In this document: one piece after another, positions 1-11,546 of the stretch | Numbering within the stretch: position 1 is the first letter of the stretch | Layout of the letters: each line of letters opens with the position of its first letter | DNA from: Xanthostigma xanthostigma | Taxonomy: Eukaryota > Arthropoda > Insecta > Raphidioptera > Raphidiidae | Length of the DNA stretch: 64,000 nt | Direction: 5' to 3' | Assembly (NCBI GenBank): GCA_963575645.1 | Contig: OY754465.1 | Location: 42,062,401 to 42,126,400 of the forward strand | Made by a program: the position numbers and the translations under genes | The notes under the pieces: generated by a model | Seen by the model: only the letters and a program-made list of their open reading frames with translations | What the model was told of the DNA's origin: nothing | Database searches by the model: none

Positions 1-591
1 TGTTTTATATCACCTCTCAATGGTTTGCGATCAAAAATATGTTTTTAAAATCGGGATTGGACTGTAACTGATGTACCTATACCTGTATAAGCACCGGACT
101 CCGGGGCAGTTATCTACGCCTATCTACAAATATAAATCTTATACATTCTCCACATAACGTATAATGTGTGTGCAATGTACGTAAATGTTATACGAGGTGC
201 GAAAGAAAATAAACTTGACACTATAAGAAATAAATGATTACGATAATTTATCGAATAAAAAATCGGAAATTATTCACAAAAACAGGGGGTTGATTTATTA
301 TATCAATTTTAGAAGAGCGATTTTTTGACAACGCTCTCTGTCATGACTCATGATGGTTTGAAATGTGACGTCAGACTGGTAGTAAACGCAAATTAACCTA
401 TAATATGTATAATACGACACACTGCACACACGTGAATAAACTCTAATCGTTCCCGTTTTCAAGGATGCTGAACACGATGGCGGCGTCAGAATTTCTCGTT
501 GGGGTGGCCCAACCCTTAAAACCGACCAAAAACCACCCCCGAGAGGGGTCAAACGCGATTTACTAGGTTTCCCTGCAGAAAGAAGTACTTT
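1..591. other. Intergenic repeat-derived DNA
   Basis: No gene is supported. Positions about 311-344 resemble the terminal inverted repeat of the family found complete at 4567-5000, 26739-27120 and 62780-63119 (shared core TTTTTTGACAACGCT). Positions 460-560 share words (AGGATGCTGA, CCCCGAGAGGGG-like runs) with the inverted repeat that follows, so this is probably a degenerate third unit of it. The long minus-strand reading frame over 298-909 is read through these repeats and has no recognisable protein content. Confidence 0.5.
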
Positions 592-865
592 ACCCCCTTT
601 TCGAGGATGCTGAGCACGGTGGTGGTATTGGATATCGCATCCGACCCCTACCAACCCCTCCACCGGCCAATACTCACCCCCGAAAGGGGTGAATTTTTTT
701 TTTCCATTATCACCGGGAAACACATTTGTCCCCGTTTCCGAGGATATTGAGAATGGGAAAAAAAATTCACCCCTTTCGGGGATGAGTATTGGCCGGTGGA
801 GGAGTTGATAGGGGTCGGACGCGATATTTAGCTCCACCATCGTGCTCAGCATCCTCGAAAACGGG
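592..865. repeat. Inverted repeat, ~115-bp arms
   Basis: Arms at about 592-706 and 751-865 are near reverse complements. Both contain TCGAGGATGCTGAGCAC, CCACCGGCCAATACTCA and CCCCGAAAGGGGTGAA or their complements. A third partial unit follows at 872-925 (AATGGGAAAAAAAATTCACC). The arms are GC-rich against the AT-rich surroundings. This looks like a foldback or inverted repeat-unit array of unknown class. Confidence 0.7.
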
Positions 866-1017
866 AGGAGAACATGTATTTGCCGCTGATAATGGGAAAA
901 AAAATTCACCTCTTTCGGGGTTAAGCCTAGGCTGAACTAGTTTGTCATAGGATAAACCAATATGGCCTACTCCAGACTAATGTTTCCGAATCGAATAGGT
1001 ATAGAAAGACAAAGATA

Positions 1018-1315
1018 GGAAGTGTTTTTGCAACAAAAGAAAGCTTTAAGATTGATCTCGGATGCTGGGTTTAGACAGGAATGCAGGCCATTATTTAAGC
1101 AATTAAATATTTTGTCATTGCCATGTCAATACATATATAGCTGTTTAATGATTGTTAAAAATAATATGAACAATTTTAATTATCATACTGTGATTCATAA
1201 TCATGATACTAGAAAAAAGTTAAATCTCTGCCTACCATTACACAAATACTTATGCTAAGACTACATACAGACCAAATTTTTATGGTATAAAATGTTTTAA
1301 TATTGAATAATGGCG
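1018..1315 (+). pseudogene. Non-LTR retrotransposon RT C-terminal remnant
   Basis: The translation starts FLQQKKALRLISDAGFRQ and continues CRPLFKQLNILSLPCQYIYS, then a segment containing HNHDTRKKLNL. This is the characteristic region after the RT fingers/palm/thumb in CR1/jockey-type LINE proteins (a QKRAIR, then CRPLFK-L-IL-LP-YI, then H-TR pattern). After about 1250 the frame shifts: the similar continuation TTYRPNFYGIKCFN is read in another frame. There is no YADD box, no endonuclease and no start codon, so it is a short dead 3' fragment of a LINE unlike the intact element at 27.5 kb. The family assignment rests on recognised motif order only. Confidence 0.65.
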
Positions 1316-2574
1316 GATTTGAAATTACATTTGACCTAAACTCCACCCATAATATGTCAAATCTTAATTGGTAGTTACAATAGAAGTGAATTATAGCATT
1401 TTTCTGTAGGGTGAATGTTAAAATTAACAGCGCTGTTAAATTTCTGTCTCCCTTTAAACTATGCGATGTCAAATTTTAATAAAAAGTGACAAAAAATTAA
1501 CACCACTGTCAAATTTAACTTTGACCATACGTTAATCGCAAAATAGTCCGACAAAAAGCAGCATGTGTGTGTTGGCGTGAAGTTTTTGAAGCGTTGACCC
1601 TAAGTTTTAGAATTTCACACGGTGCTCGTTTCTTTTCTTCATACCTCGTATATATACGATGTGCAGTCAGTAGTATAGTGGCTCAACTTCAGCTTTATTG
1701 TATAAAGGTGTTGTGCTTTTATCATAGGTACATAAAATATACATATCTACCTGAACACTATACATGCCTTTAATACACATTGTACAAGTAGGTACATAAA
1801 ATATACGGCGATTTAATCTTTATAGAACATTGCATTTTTCGGTTGGTTACTTCTTATCACGATATTCAATAATAGCGGTCAAAGATTTATTTTATTTTCG
1901 GTTTATGATCTCTTGTCGTTTCCGCTCAGTTTGTTTGCATTTCGGGTGATTGATCTGTGATTATTTGTTCTAAACGGACTACCATCCTCTTGATTATACC
2001 TACTATCTACAGTTAGGATTGCTAGATAGGAAATTAAAATTTCAGAGAAATTTCTGAAGCGATGGATTGATCAAAGTCAGACACTAAATACCAGTTAACA
2101 CCATGGCGTAGGGGCGGCAACGTCAGAGAGAGGCGGTATTCATATCCAAATAATAAATATTGATAGTATATTGATGGTAATTGATAGTATTTCTTAAAAT
2201 TTGACGATTCAATAATTGAAGAGATTGCTCTGAAACCAAGATGTAAAGTTTTTCTACCTACTTTGAAAATTAAAATAATTCTTTTTTAGATAATTCAGTT
2301 TTTTGAGAAATATCATACATGTAATATTTTTGCTGCGCATTTAAAGGGCGACACATCAAATGACGTAGGGGCGACACAGACTCTAGTTCGCCTCTAGGTT
2401 CGATAAAAAAATTGAATTAAACAGTGACCATGATACCCAATAAATTTATTGCAGTGGAAAAAGTAAAATAAAAAGTAGTCAACTTGAGATTTTCTCAACT
2501 ATTCTTTGAATATAATTTTACTAACCTATAGAATAAAGTATTAAAATGTGTGGTGGGTTTTACATTTTTCTATC
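1316..2574. other. Unassigned AT-rich intergenic DNA
   Basis: No gene or RNA is seen. A GGCGTAGGGGCGGC word near 2105 and GACGTAGGGGCGAC near 2362 suggest remnants of a repeat, but no complete element could be delimited. Confidence 0.4.
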
Positions 2575-2823
2575 ATTGGCGTAGCAAAAGGGGGTGGGGC
2601 AGGTGGACCTGGCCCACCCTACAATATTAATTGTTCACGTACAAATCACAAGATAAATCTACAATAATCTACGTTTTCTTTGTCGTGAAACTCCAGACAG
2701 TCGTGTTGATTGATTTCGCTTCTTTGAACATTTTTCAATATGTATATAAGTAGCAGCTGCGGTAATGGTAGATAGAGTTGAAAATTTACCCTCCCCTTGG
2801 GATAAAATTGTTGCTACGCCTAT
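2575..2823. mobile_element. Short TIR element (MITE-like), GGCGTAGCAA ends
   Basis: The left end TTGGCGTAGCAAAAGGGGG is matched in reverse complement by the right end (CCCCTTGGGATAAAATTGTT followed by GCTACGCCTA), giving terminal inverted repeats about 13 bp long with further G-rich similarity inward. It is about 250 bp with no coding capacity. No target duplication is certain, so superfamily is not assigned. Confidence 0.5.
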
Positions 2824-3478
2824 GTTTCCTATTGAAATACTGATTTTGGAAATGTATAGGTATTATGTATTTAGCATCTTAGAACACGTTTATTTATAGA
2901 ATTTTACCCCAAAGGAAATCTTGTATACATTTTTCAAATTTTAATAATATTACTGCACGAACTTGCCTAGAGTTTGAATAAACAATTTTTCATATTGGAA
3001 GTTCCGATTTTGAATATAATTTTATGCATATTTGTGGTATTTTTTTAATTGGTTGGTTTTCATTTCATAGCGTTGTTTTCGTGTACATGCATTTATGTAT
3101 CTCGCTTCTGAAAACAATACGTAGAGAGGAATCCGTACAAATCAAGCGAACTGAATTAATTAAAAAAAATTCCGTTGCTAAAATATCCACAAATAAAGTG
3201 AATTTACAGGTACACCAGGCACGTTTGCGAATAGGTACAGTGCGCGTCAAAAATTTTTGATATTTTAAAAATGTTGGCATGAAGAACCGTACATGGTGCC
3301 CGTGTTTCAAAATATTTGATCAAAATCGTGTTTAACTTTTTCCCGGTTGACCTTGAAACACCACTTTGGAGTTAGGCGGAGCGCTATGAGTCGACGGTAC
3401 GTGGTAAGCACGTGCGGCCAGTGATGTACTTAAACGTTTTTTTTGAAAATTAAGTAATCAATAATTAATATTAATACA

Positions 3479-3512
3479 CTAGCGGACCCGGCGAACTTCG
3501 TACCGCCTAACA
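3479..3512 (-). mobile_element. Helitron-like 3' terminus (fragment)
   Basis: Read on the minus strand this ends in GGTCCGCTAG followed by T, the same terminal context (CTAG before T) as the complete Helitron-like elements in the window. It is cut off by, or abuts, a second Helitron-like element that starts about 20 bp to the right. Confidence 0.5.
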
Positions 3513-3530
3513 GTATAATATATATATATA

Positions 3531-4205
3531 TAGCGGCCCTGTACGTGCTTCGCTACGTATAAAGTGAAATAATAAAACAATTTAATTGGAACATCTATCT
3601 ATCTATTTTATTTATTTTAAAATATACATGGACGTATATGTGTGTATGTCGAGCACTCCGGCTGCGCCGTCGTGCCCGGTGCAAAAGAACGAATGGGGAA
3701 GGAAGAAAAAAAATTTAGTGCGTAAAGATATTTTATAAAAAACTGCTATCGCGCAATCGAAATTCATATTAAAAACTTACCTTAACTGTTGCTGCTTCAA
3801 TAGCTTGCGCATTATAATTCAATAAATTTATTGAATTATAATTATATATTTTTGTCAATATAATTGTCAGAAAAACTGATCCTAATGACTCGCACAATGG
3901 TTTATTATAAATCAATGTTTTTTTTAATTTTTGACAGAATTTTTTCAAATCATACATAAGGCTGTTTATATTTTAAAACCATGGATACGAATTTAAAAAA
4001 AAATTCGTGTCTTTAATAATTATAATTAAAGGAAGAAAACAAATTTAGGGGTGGACTACCCCTAACATTTAGGGGGATGAAAAATAGATGTTGGTCGATT
4101 CTCATAGATACCGGATAAGCACAAAAAATTTCATCAAAATCGGTCAAGCCGTTTCGGAGGAGTTCGGCAACAAAAACTGTGACACGAGAATTTTATATAT
4201 ATAGA
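3531..4205 (-). mobile_element. Non-autonomous Helitron-like element
   Basis: On the minus strand it begins A|TCTATATATATAAAATTCTCG and ends near the conserved ...GTACAGGGCCGCTA. It shares with the element at 44144-44757 the 5' end (TCTCGTGTCACAG, TCCGAAACGGCTTGACCG), the TTAGGGGTAGTCCACCCCTAA hairpin and the 3' end. The CTAG terminus is mutated here. About 300 bp of unrelated AT-rich sequence (3718-4025) sits between the conserved halves, presumably an insertion or captured DNA. It encodes no protein. The (ATCT)n tract near 3595 belongs to the family and recurs near 44690. Confidence 0.7.
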
Positions 4206-4215
4206 TTTCATCACG

Positions 4216-4400
4216 GACATGAGCGGCAAGACACCTATCAGGCTAAAGTTATACTATTTTTTAGTGGTCCCAGCCTGATCGGAGAAGGGGGGAAGTGGTT
4301 TTTAGTTGGTAGGTCCATTAGGAAATCCAACACTACCCCGAAGGGTGCCTATGAAGGTTTTCCACTTCCTCCAAAAAAAAAAAAAAATATATATAGATTA
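4216..4400 (+). other. Poly-A-tailed repeat fragment
   Basis: A GC-richer stretch (CCCGAAGGGTGCC near 4337) ends in a run of 15 A at about 4373-4387, followed by TATATATAG. This looks like the 3' end of a retroposed sequence next to the Helitron-like element, but no family is recognised. Confidence 0.35.
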
Positions 4401-4462
4401 ATGTTTTTTTTTCAATTAATGATTGAATGTGAAACTGGTATATAGTAATATCGAGCGGTAGT

Positions 4463-4511
4463 GGCTATATAGCTCAGTCGGGAGAGCATGATTCTTATAA
4501 TCGCGGGGCCA
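4463..4511 (+). pseudogene. tRNA-Ile(UAU)-like 5' half
   Basis: It begins GGCTATATAGCTCAGTCGGG followed by AGAGCATG, giving a D-arm with A-box. An anticodon-loop-like CTTATAA follows, with TAT in the anticodon position. The T-arm and acceptor 3' strand are missing: the sequence becomes AT-rich after GGGGCCA. It is either a truncated tRNA pseudogene or the head of a tRNA-derived SINE, not a functional tRNA gene. Confidence 0.55.
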
Positions 4512-4566
4512 TGAATTATTTATTCTTTATTATATCAAATTAGTAAAAAAAATTTAAAGTTTAATG

Positions 4567-5000
4567 CTGAATTGCAGAAAGTATTGTCAGAAAATCTGAC
4601 TTGACAAGGACCTTAGATTGTGGGCACACATATTTCTTCATAAAAAAGGAAGTATAAAACTTTAAATCGGTACTGATCGAATAAATAATCGATTAATTGA
4701 ACCTATATATTTGATTAAACTGTGTATACATGTAAATTTAAAATAGTTTTCTTGTACAATTTTTATTTCAAAATATCATTTTTTGACGTATTTTAAAGTT
4801 TAGCTTGAAAAGCAATCTTTTTCTATATAGATCACTCATTTGTTTTTCTGTGCGTACAACCTAATGTTCTACATTTCTACATGGAGTTTCACAACGACAT
4901 TAGACTGCTTCTGTATGTATAAAAATTGTAATAATTATATGATCACATCTAATGTCATTGTCAAATCAAATTATCTGAAAATGTTTTTTTTGCAACCCCA
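4567..5000. mobile_element. TIR element family T1, copy 1
   Basis: The left end CTGAATTGCAGAAAGTATTG continues TCAGAAAATCTGACTTGACA. The right end (TCATTGTCAAATCAAATTAT) is the reverse complement of the left end of the copy at 26739. The interior matches copies 2 and 3 (ACACATATTTCT, TGTGTATACATGTA, CATTTGTTTTT, TTAGACTG). It is about 430 bp with no protein. Confidence 0.65.
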
Positions 5001-5743
5001 GCATAAAAAGAACAAATAAAATATTCGTAAAAACGTTTTAAAAGATAAGCTTTTAATGAAATATACTAAAATAAGGCAATCATTTTCAAATGTACACACT
5101 GTATAGTCAAGGTAGTGTAAACAAATCAAGTGAACTCTAATTTGCTTGAGTCCAACGTTCACCAACGGTTTTTTGGTTGCCAGTTGCAATGTCCTCGACG
5201 AAAGCTTGTCTTGCAACTTCGGTTAGGTGGTTGTTACTTGTATTTCTTGTACATAAAGGCTATCCCAAAAATTACCAATAACTTATTTAATTTTTAATTA
5301 TTGCAGATCAATACTTTTAAAAACTAATAAAATATATTAATAATATTCGGAAATATTCCTATTAAAAAAATCCTAGTAGGGGAGAACTATTCCAATAAAC
5401 TGAGTAATGTTTGTTGGACTGCTATGGTATTTGGGAGCAAAGTCTCTAGTAAAATGAAAGAAGTCTGGGTGCAAAGTATTTGGCGGAATGTGAAAAAAAA
5501 TTTAAAATATAATATAATATTTTTTATATATTGTGTGTAAATGTATAATAATTAGTTTAGTCCGTTTTTATGGTGGCATTTTTGCCAGTCAAAGTTTTAC
5601 AAATGGGATTTTTCCCGCAAGGATTTTTCCGATGGAATTTTTTTTATTACGATTAAAAAAAATAACTGTTGATAGCGTTCAATAATCAAAAACTAATTAT
5701 TATCGATAACACTGTCAATTGCTCTCCATCTTTACCATTATAA
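5001..5743. other. AT-rich intergenic DNA
   Basis: No gene seen. The short block near 5570-5650, with repeated TTTTTGCC/TTTTTCC words, is low-complexity. Confidence 0.4.
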
Positions 5744-5974
5744 TCTATACCAATAAAGGTAAAGTTTAGATGTAAGAGTTAATCTCCGAAACTTACTCAT
5801 CCGATTTCAAAAATGTTTTCAGCAATATTTAGAATGGACTTTCAGGATAGACATAGGCTATACATTATCGTGTTAAAATATAAGCGCTATTCGTGGAGAC
5901 CAATTTTGTAACGTAAGTTGACGAAAAAACGCTGGCAGTCTACAAATTCGGGCGAAGCCGAACCGGGCCGCTAG
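5744..5974 (+). mobile_element. Non-autonomous Helitron-like element, 231 bp
   Basis: It starts A|TCTATACCAATAAAGGTAAA and ends GCCGAACCGGGCCGCTAG|T, with exact A/T flanks as expected for Helitron insertion between A and T. The interior (ATCTCCGAAACTTACTCATC, CATAGGCTATA) is the non-coding body commonly seen in insect Helitron derivatives. It shares its interior with the minus-strand copy at 22909-23162. Confidence 0.75.
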
Positions 5975-6608
5975 TAAATTGAAACTTACATATTATTTTG
6001 AAGAATCCTATAGCATTATTTCTTTTTGTTTATGTATTGTCCGGTTACTGAATTTGTTGTAGGTTTTTTGAAATTGAAAACAAACGAGAATACTCTTCGG
6101 TCAGTGGTCCACGCTAGATGCTGTGTTAATGTGTTGTAATAATACTACTCCGGATAGTGAAGTCTCTCGATCCCTCATTTTAAATATGCGTTAGACGTAA
6201 TTACCATAGCAGCTCGTACCAAAAGCATTTCGTTGCATATGCCACTCAACATGTACAAGGGGCTATGGACATTTCTGTCCGGTCTCTTGTAATGATGAAA
6301 CAAGACGACCTTCAGATTAACTTGAATTGGAACTTACTATACAAAATAGTATACGATTTGTTGAATAAAAAATATTTGGTGCCCTTTAAATAACAATTCT
6401 TTAATCGACGCTGATGTGTAAAAATAATATATTTTCTTCTTAATAAATAATAACATCTACCTATATTAATATTTTAAGATGAACTGTTTTAAAACAAACT
6501 CTTTTCGAGAAATATTGGGATTCAACATTAAGCGATACGACATCTATTGACAGAAGAAATTATGAATAGATTATTTACATTTCACATGCTGTTGGTATTA
6601 CTATCGCT

Positions 6609-6716
6609 CTGTTCCAAGCTGTCTGAGAACGTTAACAGAACCGTCGTAGTCTTGCGCAGTAGCTCAAAAACCGATACAAACAGTTTTGTTTTAGCTACGG
6701 CGCAAGACAAAAAATG
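6609..6716. mobile_element. Diverged relative of the 34943 MITE
   Basis: TTCCAAGC, AACCGTC, TTGCGCAGTAGCT and TTTTGTTTTAGCTAC occur in the same order as in the element at 34943-35088. An internal inverted repeat is visible (GTCTTGCGCAGTAGCT against AGCTACGGCGCAAGAC). The outer right end is eroded into a poly-A run. Confidence 0.5.
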
Positions 6717-7640
6717 ATCTAATTGTAACAAAAAAAAAAAAATGGAATGAATCCGCTCCTTTGGCACTTCAACGAAATCATTTCTCAATTTGAGTGTTAT
6801 CTCTTTTTTTGAACGCATTGTAATCGTATCTAAAACATTCTATTAAAAATATTATGGTTTTATGTCGCTTGTTGCAGGAAGTAATTATTCTAAGAAAAAA
6901 AGTTATGAAAGGAAGTTCTCATTTTATATATTCTAACTAACTTCAGAGAATTTTAATTAATTTTATAAATTAAAATAAACTAAAAAGGTTTCTTAAAAAT
7001 GAAAGTTTTTGGTGAAACACAACTTTTTGAGAACTTTTTTTATTTCACTATAAAAATGTAATAATCACTGGTTTAGATTATAATTATGTTATTTTGTTGC
7101 AGGTGAGTGACTCCAAGATTCTAAAATAATATTGTAAGTACGTGTAGAATGTAGATAAACTTTTCTCCAAACCCCAATTCTTTTAACAAACATGTTAATG
7201 GGCTATGTACTAAAGTTTCCGTTTTATAAATCAAAAGAGAACTAAATTTTGCATAGTGAGTATGTGCTAGGTCTGTTAGCTGAATCACTTTTGAATATTT
7301 AATTTCCTTTCTATAAATAATTACTGAATTAACGTGTTGGCAACATAGTTTATTTTATTATGAAAATTGTACTATGGTTATCGGGGATTTATGAGCAAAG
7401 CGTTATTATTATTAATATGTATTTTGTATTCCATTAATCATTGATTAAATTAATGAATCTTCCTAAAACGGGACAACGTTGTATGTTGCTTGGCGCTCTG
7501 TAGCTACATATATGAGAATCAGGTATAGATATAAAACTGTCGTGTCGCGTCGCGTCTCCAGGCCTTTAAAATGGCTTAATTTTTGTTCTTATATCACCTT
7601 TTGGTCGCGGCTCCGTTTGCATAGACATAGATGTATCTTA
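6717..7640. other. AT-rich intergenic DNA
   Basis: No gene, RNA or clear repeat border found. Short frames such as 7479-7694 have no recognisable protein content and run into the Helitron-like terminus. Confidence 0.4.
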
Positions 7641-8116
7641 CTAGCGGTCCGGTCCGGCTTCGCCCGGATTTGTAGATTACCTACAAAACATTGACATTAT
7701 TATGAGGTATCGGACTTTTTTTATAGAATTATAGCGGACTCGGTAAAACAATGATACACAAAAACTAAACACATGCGTTGTTTTTACGTCGTATTGTTTG
7801 TCTATGAAACACATGTGACGTAGAATTAATCCCACATTTGCTTTTGAACTAATATTGCGAGTTCTAACAGATAGACGTCGCTATTTGGTACTAAAAAAGT
7901 TTTGTTTATTTGTTTCATATGTAAATTAGCTCAGAAGCAAACAAACAGGTTTTTTGAGAAAATACCGTAATTTTGTACAAAAAATTTATTAAAAATTATC
8001 CTATAGCCCAATTTGCACCAAACAAGACACGTTTACAAAATTTCATTAAAATCTGTGCAGTGGTTTCGGAGATTACCGCGGCCAAAATTGTGACACGGGA
8101 ATCTTATATATATAGA
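7641..8116 (-). mobile_element. Non-autonomous Helitron-like element, 476 bp
   Basis: On the minus strand it begins A|TCTATATATATAAGATTCCC and then TGTCACAATTTTGGCC, and ends CGAAGCCGGACCGGACCGCTAG|T. The A/T flanks are exact. The interior shares CTCCGAAACCACTG and the AGTTCTAACAGATAGACGTC block with the longer element at 59280-60322, so the two are one subfamily. It has no protein. Confidence 0.75.
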
Positions 8117-8329
8117 TGTCCATTCAAATCGGTTGTCCACTTTAGGCGTGATGAAAGTAACAAACAAAATAAAGTTTCATCTTATCTCTGGGGAACTACT
8201 GAATCCACCAGAATAATAGGGTTGTCCCAGTGCATAAACAAATTATGTAAACCAACTTTTTCGTTGTTGTATTCTTAATCCAAAACAAGAATTGAAGAAA
8301 TATAAATATATTTTAAACACTGTATATAA

Positions 8330-8545
8330 ACAGACACGTGGAAGACTGAAGTCACACATCTTTATCCATAGAAAGAGATGTATATAAGTTATTTTCCTTG
8401 TGGTTCGTACAGACCAGCGACTTAACAAGTAATCACAGGGCGAATATTATCTACGCCATTTAGGTAGGGACATATTCTATATTTAAAAATCCATTGAAAA
8501 ATAAACACTTTTGAGAATACTTCTATTGTAGAAAAAGCCTCCAAG
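8330..8545. repeat. Dispersed repeat, copy 1 (other copy 63348-63555)
   Basis: The two regions share, in order, GATGTATATAAGTTATTTTC-like and GTGGTT(C/T)G words, GAATATTATCTA and AATACACACTTTT-like segments. They are diverged copies of one uncharacterised repeat. Confidence 0.5.
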
Positions 8546-9367
8546 GAATTCTGAAAAAATGTGTTTCAAAATGTATTTGTAATGTAGATTCTAATAACGA
8601 AAAAATGTGGGACCTCTCTCTTGATAGTCTTTATAATGGATATTAATAAAAAAAAAATGTCTGTCTGTCTGCATATGAAGAAGCAGAATCTCTTTATAAA
8701 CGAACCGACTACCCAAAAGAAAGCAAACAAATCAAAACGTGAGACAATTTTTTCGTTATTAGCAGTCGAATACCTATTCGGGAGCTGAACAAAAAATTTC
8801 GGAATTCTAGTCCCTGACTACTGATAACGAAAAATACTGTTTCATGTTTTGTATTGCTTATTTTTTCATTACCTAGTCGGGTTTCAATTTTTGTAAATTT
8901 TATTTTTATCTGTGGGTGTGTTTGTAACTTGCATATTGCAAGAACAGCCTTTTAACTGACGAGTCAAGTTTCTATACGTTGTTTAGTTCGTCCACATTGT
9001 CTTGTCTGTTGTTGTTGTTGGCTGCGTCTTCCACTTCTACGTCTGAAGTGTTGTTGTACTCTTGTGACTGTTGAATCAACGGTCGCTCAGGAATTCAACG
9101 ACGGTTGTACCACGCCACTATAAGTCTATACGCTATACAACATCGTAAACAATTTATCTTCACTAATTAATATCAATTGCACTTTCATCTCTTTTAAAGC
9201 ACCTTATAGAAATAATTTCTGCAGAAAATTGAAATAGCTTAACGTCTGTAAAGTATGTCCCTAGGCACTGTATTTTTTCCTCCTCTCCATTCATACCAAC
9301 CTCTATTTGTTTAAAAGTACAGATAAAAGACTCATTTTTAGCAACACTTATGGAATCACTTCGGTGT
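8546..9367. other. Intergenic DNA without recognised genes
   Basis: A (TGTC) run lies near 8661 and a TTG-rich patch near 9005-9060. Nothing else is supported. Confidence 0.4.
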
Positions 9368-10170
9368 CACAGGCGATTTTATCGTAAGCTATTTGACGTA
9401 AATATTTGAAAGTTGGCACAGAGAGAGAGTGTAGTGCCCCAATACAAACGTGAAGTATATGAAAGGTTGAACTTTGATTTTGGAAGTAAAATAAAGAGGG
9501 GCAAATTCGAAAATGGAAATGTTTTTAAAGGCATCGTGTGATGTGTCAAATGAAAGCTTATTGAAGCACAAAGTCAGCAATATATTATATAATGTATTTT
9601 TACCATTTTTGTTGCATTTTTTTGGAAAAACACTTAAAAATTGCTGTCTTCCGCCCTTATAACCAAAAAGATCGCTCTGAAAAATCATGGACATTGAGAA
9701 ATAGACGACGACTTAACGACAATTATCAAGACCGAAGAATTGTTATAAACAATTTAATTGACAGTATATTTCAAATTAATAAATGAACGTCCAACTGATA
9801 GAGAGAGAGATTGTGAATTATAGACGCTCAACAGCTGAGGTCATCAGCGTCTATTGTCCAACTTATACATAGTTATATCAAGCTATAGGTACGTAAAAGT
9901 TAGATTAGCGCTGCAGTACAGCGCAGTCTCTTAATCGCAGACTCGTGGATTCGAGCCCCACGTTGAACGAAAATATATTATTTATATTCCTTTGTATATT
10001 AAATATCCGTTTTAGTAAAAAATCTAACAGCCTAAAAATACGTACCAATAAAAAATGATCAGAGTTAAAAAATTTAAGCGTTTATTTCTTCATAATTTTA
10101 GAATCATAAGTTGGCCATAGAACACACAAGGCTGATGGCACGGAAGATTAATTGTGCAACTTGATCTACT
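9368..10170. repeat. Dispersed repeat family R2, copy 1
   Basis: It shares ordered segments with 37497-38250: TGTCACAGGCGATTTT at the left, AAATCATGGACATTGAGAA, TTATAAACAATTTAATT, and GGCTGATGGCACGGAA near the right. The identity is patchy, so these are old copies. The block CGCTCAACAGCTGAGGTCAT near 9825 is also present at 52187-52230. A tRNA-Lys-like sequence lies inside it. Confidence 0.55.
9899..9970 (+). pseudogene. tRNA-Lys(CUU)-like pseudogene
   Basis: The 3' two-thirds reads CAGTCTCTTAATCGCAGACT then CGTGGATTCGAGCCCCACG. It has an anticodon loop CTCTTAA (anticodon CTT) and a near-intact T-arm with B-box TTCGAGCC. The D-arm is eroded and the 5' acceptor strand does not pair with TGAACGA. 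It is therefore a pseudogene or a tRNA-derived SINE head. Confidence 0.6.
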
Positions 10171-11238
10171 CTTTGTTATATTTTATTGAAAAATATAGAA
10201 CTTAAAACAAACGAAAAAAATTGAAAATAAAAAGACCTATTAAGGTCGGTTTTTCGGTAATATAATTTCTTGTTAGAGGACCGTTTTAGGCGCCCTTAGG
10301 CACGTGCCTGGAGTTCGAAATGGGTAGACCGGTAAAACCGGTACTGCGTCTGTATAAAAATTATAATTCAGTAAAATGACGACCGATTTAAACAGATCAA
10401 GGCCAGTAGTATCATTTTTATGACGCGATAAATAAGAAAAGAGCCGATAAAAGTGGAGAAATGTATCGATTTAGAGCAGTTATATGGTCGTTTGATATAA
10501 TTTAAATAACTTAACCGTCTAAGTTTTCCAGGATTACTAAAATAGAAGACAAATAATATGACGCTATTTACCAGTAAATGTGTGATATTTATTTATATGG
10601 TGGCTTTTCATATCATGTCAGTGTTGTCCCTGTTTTATGAAAAATAGTTGCTAATTTATTATTTAATTGCTTAAGTTTCGGAGCACTCAAGCTTAAATAA
10701 TGTTACCGTTTTGGTATTTTACTTGCGGTTAATGTATTATTAAATCACTAATGAATTTCCTGGTGTAATTACTAAAGTCTATCATTCTTACAATTCACGA
10801 AACATTTCTCTACCACTTTGCGTGTCCGGACACATAAATTTGTAAAAGAAATTAATTAATATAAAACGTGGCGTGTGCTTTATAAAATATTTGCATATTG
10901 CTTTAGTGTGTTTTATATTATAGGTATGCAAACAGTACGACACGAAGTGCGTCCCTTTGATCAAGTGTCCACGAGGTACATACATTATTAATATATGCCC
11001 ACAAGGCAAGGGCGCGTATGCCGAATTTGTGACATGTAAACTAAATTTAATTAGGATTTAACAGCTGTTTTTCAACGAGACAGTACTGTTTTTGTCTCGT
11101 TTAAAAAAGTTGATATTTTTGCACAACATACGGGGGCGTTCAAGTATTACGTATGGTGATTTTCGACTCCCGCCTGTATAATAGCAAAATACAAAAAAAC
11201 ATTAAAATTTAAATTTAAAAAAACAAATAATTTTTAAG
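10171..11238. other. Intergenic DNA
   Basis: No gene or defined repeat. The sequence is AT-rich with scattered stops in all frames. Confidence 0.4.
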
Positions 11239-11250
11239 ATTAAAGAGTAC

Positions 11251-11405
11251 TATTAATAAGAATCGCAGGATTGTGGACAAAAAGTTCTTTATTCAGTGTA
11301 CTAAATTTATAGACGAAACGTCATACACTGAATAAAGAACTTTTTGTCCACAATCCTGCGATTCTTATTAATTTATTGTCTCGATGGACACGATTTCTAA
11401 TATAT
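11251..11405. mobile_element. Small foldback element with 12-bp target duplication
   Basis: Perfect 49-bp arms at 11252-11300 and 11324-11372 enclose a 23-nt loop. The whole insert is flanked by the direct repeat ATTAAAGAGTAC (11239-11250 and 11406-11417), a likely target-site duplication. The loop contains GACGAAACGTC, the same string as the 3' core of a hammerhead ribozyme, but the CUGANGA half is not present. It has no coding capacity. Confidence 0.75.
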
Positions 11406-11546
11406 ATTAAAGAGTACAAAAAAGTAAGGATTAAGTTGTTTTTTCCGAAGAGTTCTAATACGTTTAAAAATCGAACGATCCCTTACCCGTAATTGTTCAT
11501 GGACTAATTAAAATGGCTGCCAGCATAGATCACAATCATTCGTATA

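Noticed and set aside
298-909. Minus-strand 203-residue open frame
   Set aside because: It runs through the inverted repeat at 592-865; the peptide shows repeat symmetry and no domain.
4463-4511. Functional tRNA-Ile gene
   Set aside because: T-arm and 3' acceptor strand are absent.
9805-9848. CTGATGA on the minus strand (shared with 52187-52230) as another hammerhead
   Set aside because: No GAAA core or stem II follows it.
9899-9970. Functional tRNA-Lys gene
   Set aside because: D-arm and acceptor pairing are lost although the T-arm and anticodon loop are recognisable.
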